Source: Aporrectodea caliginosa
Lineage: Eukaryota; Annelida; Clitellata; Crassiclitellata; Lumbricidae
NCBI GenBank assembly: GCA_020284085.1
Contig: JACEVL010000479.1
Span: 262,501 to 326,500, forward strand
Reading direction: 5' to 3'
Length of the DNA stretch: 64,000 nucleotides
The translations under genes and the position numbers were made by a program. The notes under the pieces are model-generated. The model searched no databases, had not been told where the DNA came from, and worked only from the letters and a program-made list of their open reading frames with translations. Of this stretch, positions 55,438-64,000 are shown piece by piece. Position 1 is the first letter of the stretch, and every line of letters begins with the position of its first letter.

Positions 55438-55549
55438 ATACAATACAACAGCGATATTTCAAAAATTAAACGTCACAAGATAAGTCAAACCTAAACATCC
55501 GATAATGCTTTTACTGTGAGATATGTCTGAATATTTTTTCGTCTGTTGT

Positions 55550-56545
55550 ACGATTCCTGTAGGGCCAATTAATTATTTCTCTGGTATTAACCCTAGGGCT
55601 ACCAAGCTTTTTTTGTAACACGGACTACCAAGGGGGGTGGTTACCACCCCCTGGATTTCGTGTTTGGTTTTACATATCATAACTTGTAATACAGCATTGG
55701 ATTCAGCATTCATTTCTGCACAGAATGGTATATTTAGTTGTACATTATGTGAATGCACCTCGAAATTACATCACTTTTAACAACGGGACCCATTAATTAA
55801 CAATATTGTATATTATTGCGTACATTTTGTACTTTTTGGATAAACAAATATAAGATTATGTGTGTTTTGAAACTAATCTATGTATAAAAGATACACAAAA
55901 TCATCCCTACACATGTTTATATAGTATAAATGTACATCCATACATATATATCCATACATATATATCGGTTTACGTTATAACGCTGTATTCAGCCATTTTC
56001 ACACAGATTACGCGTATTATTATTTATTTTGATCACTTCCGGTATTCACAAGACAAAGATGTAGGTATGCAAATGAAGCCCTTCATTCCCTCTAAAGAAT
56101 GGTATCTTTGTTTCTCTTCCAGGAAGACAAATGAATACGCTACATACAAAAAACTAAGGGGAGTCCTTCCATTCAGCCATTTTCACGCATGTTACGCGTA
56201 TTATAATTTATTTTGAGCACTTCCGGTTGTCTCAGGTCAACTCAGTGACCATGGAAATGTAGCCCCACATTCCCTCTATAGAATGGTATAATTTGTGTCT
56301 CTTAATATTAAATGACGGATAAGATATAGTCGAAAATCTAGGGGGGGTGGTATCCACCCCTGGTACCTCGGGTATATTGGGTATAACTTTTGAACGGTGT
56401 GAGATATCATCTCACATTTTACCTGAAAACGTGTGCAAATGAACCCCCTACAGCTACATAAAAGGTCAAATTTTTATTCCATACGGGAAAAGTTTGAAAT
56501 GGAAACGATTCCTGTAGGGCCAATTAATTATTTCTCTGGTATTAA
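55550..56545 (+). mobile_element. 914-bp segment between 41-bp direct repeats
   Basis: An identical 41-bp sequence (begins ACGATTCCTGTAGGGCCAAT) stands at 55550-55590 and 56505-56545. Inside are a copy of the 47638-48066 segment (inverted) and two degenerate units sharing AGCCATTTTCAC(A/G)CA, TTACGCGTATTAT, CACTTCCGG and CATTCCCTCTA(A/T)AGAATGG, and two GGGGTGGT-CCACCCC palindromes (55636, 56346). Family unknown. Confidence 0.6.
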
Positions 56546-56726
56546 GGGATGTGTGGAAAGGCTGTTCTGCTGTTGACGAATTGCTCCTGTCAATTTGTCA
56601 CGACTGCCGACGGATTCTTAAGGACGTTTAGAATGGAAATACCCTGAAGTTAAATCCTTAAAGCAGTTCACAGAAATGCCTATGGTGAATGACTGTATAC
56701 CTCGCCTGATCCGGTATTGTACTTTG

Positions 56727-57300
56727 TCTGTCTGTCTGTCTCTTTCCATCTCTCTATTGCTTACTCTGTCTGTCTGTCTGTCCGTATGTCTGTCTGTCTG
56801 TCTTTGTCCATCTCTATATTGCTCTAATCTATCTGTCTGTCTGTGTGTCTGTCTGTGTGTCTGTCTGCCTATCTTTGTCCATCTCTATATTGCTCTAATC
56901 AATCTGTCTGGCTGTCTGTCTGCCTGTCTGTGTGTCTGTCTACCTATCTTTGTCCATCTCTATATTGCTCTAATCAATCTGTCTGGCTGTCTGTCTGCCT
57001 GTCTGTGTGTCTGTCTGCCTATCTTTGTCCATCTCTATATTGCTCTAATCAATCTGTCTGGCTGTCTGTCTGTCTGTGTGTCTGTCTACCTATCTTTGTC
57101 CATCTCTATATTGCTCTAATCAATCTGTCTGGCTGTCTGTCGGTCTGTCTGTGTGTCTGTCTACCTATCTTTGTCCATCTCTAGTTTGCTCTAATCAATC
57201 TGTCTGTCGGTCTGTCTGTCTGTGTGTCTGTCTGTCTATCTTTGTCCATATCTATATTGCTCTAGTCTATCTGTCTGTCTGCCTGTCTGTCTGTCTTACA
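56727..57300. repeat. 71-75 bp minisatellite
   Basis: Tandem units made of a TGTC run plus TATCTTTGTCCATCTCTATA and TTGCTCTAATCAATC, with spacings of 75, 75 and 71 bp. The long plus frames here are repeat-derived. Confidence 0.95.
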
Positions 57301-57607
57301 CAGACACACAGACACACACACACTTTAGTTGTTCTATCTGTCCATTCTTCATTATTTCTCTTCCAATTCGTGTCCAGTCTTTCGTTTCCTTTTAATGCTC
57401 AGAACCATATCCATTCTTTCAATGATTTTTACGAATTGATTGGATTAATTCATTATTTCATTTAATCGTTTTTAATTATAGATTTATTGATTCATATTCA
57501 CATTTATTCATTCATTTAATAATTATTACTTAATTAGTGCCATCGTAATTAATTACTTCTAGCTTTCGCTCGCTCGCTGACCTTCCTCGGGTTCGTTATT
57601 TCGTTCG

Positions 57608-57670
57608 GACAGTCAGTCAGTCAGTCAGTCAGTCAGTCAGTCATTCATTCAGTCAGTCAGTCAGTCAGTT
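57608..57670. repeat. CAGT array
   Basis: (CAGT)n of about 15 units, once interrupted by CATTCATT. Confidence 0.95.
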
Positions 57671-57839
57671 CAAATGTCTGTCTGCATGTCTGCATCAGAC
57701 TGTTCGTGTGTGTCCGTCTTTCACTCTACATGCAAACTGAAAAGGAAAAACAAACAAGCAGACAATGACACCAAGACGCAAGAGATGAAACCCTCTTTAT
57801 CGTTTCTCTTCTTCAGTTAGTCTGTCCATCAGTCCGTCC

Positions 57840-58200
57840 GTCCGTCTCCTCGCTAAGATATTGCCATGACAACTCGTAACCGTTTCGGCAGACGTTGCCT
57901 AGATGTGTACGCCGACGGATCCTCGTCTCGTCATTCCTTCATTATCGTCTTTTCTTAGGCGCACGCCTCTGCGCCGCGGAAGGTCGCTCGCGCAGCTCCG
58001 ATAAGACGGGCTGCTGCTTCTGCCATTATCGCCCGCCATAATAATAGCATTTCCGCTTGACAGGCGACGTCCGGTCCGTATGTGTTGCCTAGCGACATCT
58101 GGGGACGGGCGAGGAATGGGACGGCGAGTGACAAGTGCCTCAGCCACCACCAACACGGGACAAGACCAATAGATGCCCGGGGCTCCCGCCCGGAAAGTAT
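57840..58200. promoter_or_regulatory. CpG-rich patch with RFX-like sites
   Basis: Contains ATTGCCATGACAAC (57860-57873), GTTGCCTAGATG (57894) and GTTGCCTAGCGAC (58084-58096). These approximate the X-box bound by RFX factors (GTTGCC-N-RGYAAC type). Also GCCATAATAATAGC and CTTGACAGGCGACG. No coding exon is recognised. Enhancer or promoter by inference. Confidence 0.35.
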
Positions 58201-58257
58201 TAAGTGAAAATAAACACAGGCATTTACAGAACTGAAACGGAATGTATCTGAACATCT

Positions 58258-58306
58258 GAACACACACACATACGCACACGCACACACACACACACACACA
58301 CACACG

Positions 58307-58355
<49 letters not shown>

Positions 58356-58411
58356 GCACACACACGCGCGCACGCACACACACACACACACACACACGCA
58401 CACACACACAC

Positions 58412-58444
<33 letters not shown>

Positions 58445-58455
58445 CACATTATACA

Positions 58456-58500
<45 letters not shown>
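58258..58500. repeat. CA array followed by TA array
   Basis: (CA)n with ACGC interruptions at 58258-58449, then (AT)n at 58459-58497. Confidence 0.98.
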
Positions 58501-59202
58501 TAATCTTCTAATCTTAGACCCGTACAAAGGAATGCATATAATATGCAACAAATATACATATCTATAGTATGCAACGGATAAACATACAACATATGTATGT
58601 ATGTATGTATCAGGATTCAGGACACTTAATATATCACATCTTAAGTACCTCACAAAGTGCTGTGAATAGCATTACACTTGTAAGTTCTTATATCTAGTAA
58701 TTTTATACAACTGCAGATATATACAACATTACGCATGTCTAACAATCTGTAATATACATATACATACATACTCATATATAAGAAGTGATGACCAGAATAG
58801 TTTTTAGTGGTGCACAAACAGACACACACATCCACACGCATAGGGCACACATACGCACCCACGTACAGTCGTACACAACTAGGCCTACACACGCACCCAC
58901 GCACACTTGTGTGTGCACAATGCGTACACCGGTCGTTAAGAAACTAGAACATACCTGTAACAGTTGACCGCATATAATTCGTTTGCGATCAGTGTGTATT
59001 ATGCAAAATATATGATATTAGTAGTTTATATATATATATATAACATAGGCCTATATATAACTTAGATTTGCATTGGGTGAGAATGCGGACATCTCTATCT
59101 ATAAGCTTGCCTGTATGATGTATCAATATTATATATCTTAATAGTTTATCCGATGGTAAACGGTGGCGCTATATAAATGCATGCATGTGTTACACAGTGG
59201 CT

Positions 59203-59535
59203 TAACGGTGGTTTAGTAGTCGCATTGAAGCGCCAAGAGCGGAAGTTCAAAACTTCCCCGGAAAACTTCTCTTCTAGTCAACTTGTGGCTGAAAATGTTC
59301 TCTTTTGTTCTATAACGGTGGTTTAGTAGTCGCATTGAAGCGCCAAGAGCGGAAGTTCAAAACTTCCCGGAAAACTTCTCTTCTAGTCAACTTGTGGCTG
59401 AAAATGTTCTCTTTTGTTCTATAACGGTGGTTTAGTAGTCGCATTGAAGCGCCAAGAGCGGAAGTTCAAAACTTCCCGGAAAACTTCTCTTCTAGTCAAC
59501 TTGTGGGTGAAAATGTTCTCTTTTGCTCTATTTCA
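59203..59535 (+). repeat. Three tandem copies of a 109-110 bp unit
   Basis: TAACGGTGGTTTAGTAGTCG begins at 59203, 59313 and 59422. Copies differ by one or two bases. Each unit includes an A-box-like GGTTTAGTAGTCGC and a palindromic B-box-like GGAAGTTCAAAACTTCC, so it may be a tRNA-derived SINE head amplified in tandem. Confidence 0.9.
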
Positions 59536-59710
59536 AATGTACACCTCTGAAATGCTGTGAGAGATCATTATCAAATTTTCTCTGTTCCGATTTTTTGTAA
59601 ATTCAGAAACTACATAAGTAAGATATGCAAAAATCCCGTTCACAAATCAAGAAAAACCCACAGCAATACGGCTCATTTGAATTGGATAAGCATCATATGA
59701 AAACAACCTC

Positions 59711-59883
59711 AGGGTCGCATTAAGGCTAGTGCGGGCCCGGGTGCTGTAGGCTAATTACCTTCGAAAGGCCCCCTCTGGCGTCCACAACGCACATTTTTAT
59801 AAAATGTGGGCCCTCAAAAGAGTCAAAACTGCGGGCTCGGGTGTTGCAGCATCCTTAGCACCCACCCCCTTAATTCGAGCCTG
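59711..59883. mobile_element. 173-bp hAT-like MITE
   Basis: Ends CAGGGTCGCATTAAGG and (rc) CAGGCTCGAATTAAGG match at 14 of 16. The flanks AACAACCT and CACAACAT match at 6 of 8, an aged target duplication. The interior carries GGGCCCGGGTGCTG/GGGCTCGGGTGTTG repeats. Confidence 0.8.
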
Positions 59884-60194
59884 CACAACATTCAATCGAC
59901 TCAAACCACAAAAACCTGTAGCCTATGAGGATGTGATCTAATTTAATCTAGAAATGTATAGAAATGAAAAGAATCTTCAGCCTATGGGCTACTCATGAGC
60001 ACAGAGAGCAATGTTAGATTAAAGCAGGGGCTATATTAGTTTGAACTTATACCAAATCAATTAGAGAGAACGGTCCAGGGAACTTATTTCATCGGACGAA
60101 ACCGAACGGTAGAGCGACACTGCTACAAAAAAAAACACGACGCAAAAACAGTGCAAACGAGGAAGAATGAGACTCATCTCAGCAGATGGATAAA

Positions 60195-61055
60195 ATCCAA
60201 CGAGCTTAATAAGATTTTAAGTAAAATTTATACTATAACAGTGGAAAACACGAGATTAATCTGCATCGAATCTCGACGCCATTATAGCGAAGTAATCCAA
60301 TAGACTACCTCCAACCCAGTAGGCCTCTAAACGAGATTAATAGCATCTAAAGTAAAATTGATAGGCCTACTACTATAACTGTGGAGAAATAAAGATTAAT
60401 CTACATCGAAGCACGTCATCATTATTATGGCCGGGTAATCCAAGAGACTGTCTCCAACCAAGTAGACTTAAACAAGCTAAATGACAGTTGAAGTAAAATT
60501 GATACTAACTGTTGAAAAATAAAGATTAATTTACATAGAACCAAGACACCATTTATAGCCACGATAGGCCTACAATTACAGCCTTCGACGCCTTTCTTCA
60601 TATGGCATCCTAGATAGGCATCTGATGAGTTTAGTATCCTGAGGCTGTCAATATCTATCTTCTTGAAGCTCCTTTTTTTATCATACCAAGAACTGATAGA
60701 TCTATTGCCTTGCATGCTGACTTTCTACATTGTCGGCTTCACTTCAGATCTTTATCAATCCATACTCCTGGGGTCCTCTCCATTTCAGTCTCTTCCAGGT
60801 TCACAGTAGGCCTATCCATTCCATCCCGTAGATGATAGTTCGCCGTCTTTCGTCCAATTTGCATAACTTTGCATTTAGAAGCATTAAATTTTAATCCAAT
60901 ACAGTGCTGTAGACTCAAAAGAGCTTAATAACATTTAAAGTGAAATTTAAACTAAAAAAAATAAAAATGTAAAAATAAAAACTGATTAACATAGAAGCAC
61001 GACACCATTTATAACTAACTAATCCAATAAACTGTCTCCAACCTCGTAGACCGCC
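60195..61055. repeat. About 120-bp tandem repeat, interrupted
   Basis: At least four degenerate units sharing AGATTAATCTACATCGAAGC, GACACCATT(T)ATA, AATCCAA(T/G)AGACT and CTCCAACC. The array is split by the LINE piece at 60566-60909. Confidence 0.85.
60566..60909 (-). pseudogene. LINE reverse-transcriptase fragment
   Basis: The minus strand reads LKFNASKCKVMQIGRKTANY and then GVWIDKDLK, the segment following the active site in CR1/Jockey-like reverse transcriptases (WxxxFNxxKCKVM, LGVWIDxDL). A frameshift and stop follow. Confidence 0.82.
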
Positions 61056-61189
61056 TCTTCTACGGTAGACTACATGCTTTATACGGAGGCTCCGACGTCG
61101 ATTATATATTCATGTGTATTGTGTAGGCAGTCATCAATTCTGCATTATTTAAACGCATAGCTAAGTGTTGACAATGAATATATATCATC

Positions 61190-61680
61190 TGCTCAGCTTA
61201 ATTCTCCATCAACAGGAGATTTATCGGTCATCAGATTCCGATTGGGACGCGCGGTTTTCCCCTGGAAACGGAGCCGGGCGGCTTTCCACGTTCCACAGTT
61301 AGACCGCGCATACAGAGGATCGGTGGTGAAGTTGAAAGAAAAACGCGCCGATCGTAAACTAGCGGCGGCCATAAAACGCACCCGTAAATTCTCGAGCGCT
61401 GAATAAATAAATATCGATCAGGGAATTAAACGCTGGCAAACATTGGGACGGGCTTCCCATGGGCTTACGAAGGGACGAACCATCCATGGACGGGAGAGGG
61501 CATTGTCCATTTGTCCTCTACTTAATGGCCAGTAATTGAGATGGAGTGATTTCGACGAAGCGGGGCCTATCCCTGTTGCCAGAAGCAATCGCATCCGTAC
61601 GGTATGGGCCTTCCACACCCTTGCACAGAATATATTGGACATCGCGGAAAACTCCAACAGCGAACACGACCGTCATTTTA
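61190..61680. promoter_or_regulatory. GC-rich, homeodomain-site-bearing patch
   Basis: CpG-rich with GCGGCCATAAAACGC (Hox/Cdx-like), TTAATGGCC and GTAATTGAG (homeodomain-like), ATCGATCAG and GACCGATTGGG-type CCAAT. The minus frames of 62 and 79 codons are unrecognised. It could be a conserved enhancer. Confidence 0.3.
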
Positions 61681-61969
61681 GCTTCATTACCATCTATACC
61701 ACCCTAGGGTGAGAAAATTACTCAGGGCGTGGCAAAATGCGAAAGAGACACATTTCTTCCACTGGAAAATCTGGGGGCAGAGGTGCATTTACCCTCTGCT
61801 TTTGACCAATAAATATACAAATCTGAGTTGTTCGTACGTTTGGGGTAACATCGATGCGGGCCTACTGGAAGAGAGAGTCAACGAATGAATAGACGTTTGA
61901 AAAATCTTCCCACAGTCATAAGCAAAATAGTTAACCCTACCTATCTAAACCCTGCATGCATCAATGCAC

Positions 61970-62111
61970 CAGGTCCGGATTTAGGGTGGTGGGCCCCATG
62001 GGCGCCAAACACGGTATGGTCCTTTTGTCAACCAGCAGCTGATTGGAACCTCTGAGTGGTGGGAGCCTCTGGGCTGGCGCTCGTGTAGCCCATGCTTTAA
62101 ACCGGGCACTG
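61970..62111. mobile_element. 142-bp hAT-like MITE
   Basis: Ends CAGGTCCGGATTTAGG and (rc) CAGTGCCCGGTTTAAAGC, similar with one indel. The flanks CAATGCAC and CACTGCCC match at 6 of 8. Confidence 0.65.
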
Positions 62112-62529
62112 CACTGCCCCACTCCCAAAACCGTCTCATATATCTTTAACAATTACTGAACTCAACGATGCTTGCGATAAGTCGGCTCTCTTGTTTTTCA
62201 TTATTATATCTACACATGCGTGCTGTAGTGGTAAAATTAGAGGTGAGTACACGCTATAGTAGCCCAAAGCCTTCAGGTTATTTTTTCGAACGACTGAGAG
62301 TAGCCTATGGGTTTGTAGTTTATAGTCTTAAAACGTTATAGACTAGTCTACTCTATGCAGTATTAGACACAAATATGTCAAAGTACGTTCGGGAGGTGAG
62401 TACACTCTCTGTGCAGGTGAGTATACTACATAACAAATTTTGTGAGGTGGGTTCACGCTGTATACCCGCGTATACCCTCGTCTACAGCCCTGTGCATGTG
62501 CACATGTCTTCTGCAGAAGATACAAACAT

Positions 62530-62754
62530 CTGATACTGCTGTTCTTGTAGAAAAATTATACTCGGTATCATAATAATGCAAAGTAATCAGCTGTCGTAGA
62601 TTGTTCATAAATTGTTTCACACTACTGCGTTCCAAATGGTTCCCATCAATCGTAAGCTTATTCCTAAGATCAATACGAACATCTCCATTACCTCTGAAGT
62701 CGCTACTCAAGCACCTGCCACAATATATCTCGTAGTTTACATTGACCAGCATCT
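62530..62754 (-). CDS. Candidate coding exon
   Basis: The minus strand opens after TGTCTTCCTTCCATGTAAG with MLVNVNYEIYCGRCLSSDF, then VRIDLRNKLTIDGNHLE, and is open to about 62453. It has a balanced, non-repetitive composition, unlike most frames here. A possible donor is GCA|GTATCA near 62534. I do not recognise the family and see no partner exons. Confidence 0.3.
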
Positions 62755-62759
62755 TACAT

Positions 62760-63930
62760 GGAAGGAAGACACAGCTCGTGTGTTTAGATAAATGTTAAAA
62801 ACGTTCAACATCGGACGTCATCCACGTTCTGCTAAACATGGACCAATCTAATTGCATTTCCCTCTAATCTATCAGTATCTCTCATAGCTTAACACCGAGG
62901 CCGTGCATATGCTTATCTTCTTTAGGCTGCATTAATGTCTAATCTTTTGCTGACTGGCTCTGTCTTAACGTTTACTGGCACAGGATCGTTTTAACCGTTA
63001 CAAAAGATTTCCTGTAATTCACGATAATAATGATTAAGTCGTTCACAAACAACCTGTCTCTTAAAATTATTGAAGATGAAGTGAAATAATAGCAATAAAA
63101 CGCTGAGTTGATATACTTGCTTCAATGTGTATCATATAGGCCACGGTAGTCACGCAAACACTTTACAAACGGTCTGTAAATATTCGTTATTCTTGCTTAC
63201 GTGCGTCATGCGAATTTCACAGGTCGCGCTGGATTCGAAAGCTTACATTGTATTGCCCGTGAAGGGCCTCTGGACCTAGACTATACGATAATCTAAGGTA
63301 TTCTCGAGAAGTGATATATAGCAAAAACGAAGCCAGTAGGAATCAATACTTGCAAGAAGGGTTCGCATGTCGAGGCCACATTTCGCTCGATTCTCACCAT
63401 TGTCTTGAAGCATCGGGCATCATTGTTATAAGTAGAATGGAAATGGCAAAGATAAGTAATTGCTTACCTCATAGGCCTACATGCCTTTAGACGACAGCCT
63501 TTGTTAAGCTAGAAGTATTGTTTCTAACATTGATTAATGTCTTCTGAACTGCTAAAACCCTTGGAATAATGTGATGCTGTGTTATTTTATGTAATGTATG
63601 CTATGTGATTAAATGCTATTTTATTTAAGGCTATGTGATGCTATGTTGCATTATGAAATGTTATATTATGACCATGCGAGTCACGAATATTACGGTTTCA
63701 GCACAACTATGACAAACACGACCGAGTTGGCTGGGCTGTCCGTGTGTGCGAGGGCCCACCACTGGCGATTCATCCAGTAATCTGAGCATAACTTACTCAC
63801 TGATGAACTTTCGTTCCTGATGAACTAACACCAATTAAGTTGGCCAGAGTAGCGCTTTTGAGAAGTAGGTAAAAGATGTTCTACTAAGTATCTGCCTACA
63901 TACATACCTACATTACACAATGTCAATCAA
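62760..63930. other. AT-rich sequence without recognisable gene
   Basis: Short TGATGCTATG/TTATTTTATG repeats at 63570-63660. No frame or motif that I can support. Confidence 0.5.
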
Positions 63931-63937
63931 ACAACGT

Positions 63938-64000
63938 GGGGTGCTCGATAGTGTAGTGGTTAGCGTGCTGGACTGTCAAACGAGAGGTCGGGGGTTCAAA
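63938..64000 (+). repeat. tRNA-like SINE head, cut by the window end
   Basis: GATAGTGTAGTGGTTAGC (A box, identical in type to tRNA-Asp), ACTGTCAAAC (GTC at the anticodon position) and GGGGGTTCAAA (B box). The anticodon stem does not pair well, so a tRNA-derived SINE is likelier than a tRNA gene. Confidence 0.6.

Noticed and set aside
58000..58653. 232-codon minus frame with VCVCV run
   Set aside because: Driven by a CA array joined to GC-rich DNA; the non-repeat part (58000-58200) has no recognisable domain.
63938..64000. tRNA-Asp (GTC) gene
   Set aside because: A and B boxes are good but the anticodon stem mispairs and the 3' half is outside the window; a SINE head is likelier.

Overview
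This is a eukaryotic window and almost certainly metazoan: about 40% GC, spliced genes with GT-AG introns, non-LTR retrotransposon relics, tRNA-derived SINEs, hAT-type DNA elements and very many micro- and minisatellites. The palindromic octamer TAGGCCTA recurs dozens of times. An invertebrate, probably aquatic, is my guess; the sequence does not fix the phylum. A run of exactly 500 N lies at 4103-4602.

One gene can be read from start to stop. It is on the minus strand, with CDS from 35139 down to 20670. Eighteen exons join in frame to a predicted 737-residue protein: an all-helical region resembling a Rab-GAP TBC domain, a charged coiled coil, a proline-rich stretch and a basic C-terminus. 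The arginine and glutamine fingers of active TBC proteins are not visible, so it is probably a non-catalytic TBC-like protein. I cannot name the orthologue. Its introns carry SINEs, LINE tails and short tandem repeats, two of which multiply splice sites.

1-18 kb: a large direct duplication (from base 1 and from 11223). The second copy carries a 1245-bp hAT-type element with an exact 8-bp target duplication; the first copy keeps the empty site. Both copies hold an RTE-like reverse-transcriptase relic and a 27-bp pyrimidine-rich minisatellite inside a larger element with hAT-like ends. A possible coding exon follows the first minisatellite at 3601. Between the copies lie satellites, a GC-rich patch and a candidate TATA promoter.

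18-36 kb: GC-rich non-coding sequence, then the 18-exon gene with its ATG at 35139.

36-46 kb: a LINE relic, a hAT-type MITE, a decayed transposase pseudogene (minus strand, about 37.9-39.3 kb), a CpG-rich non-coding patch (40.2-41.1 kb), LINE ends and long CATA and ATCC arrays.

46-57 kb: a patchwork of direct and inverted duplications. One copy is split by a 2.1-kb hAT-like element with an 8-bp target duplication, and that element contains a LINE whose reverse-transcriptase catalytic motifs are mutated.

57-64 kb: GC-rich patches (one with RFX-like sites), a triplicated 109-bp unit, two short hAT-like MITEs, a 120-bp tandem repeat split by a LINE piece, a possible exon at 62.6 kb and a tRNA-like SINE head cut by the window end.

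Apart from the 18-exon gene, I see no other gene with full-length support. The rest is mainly mobile-element debris, satellites and a few candidate regulatory patches.
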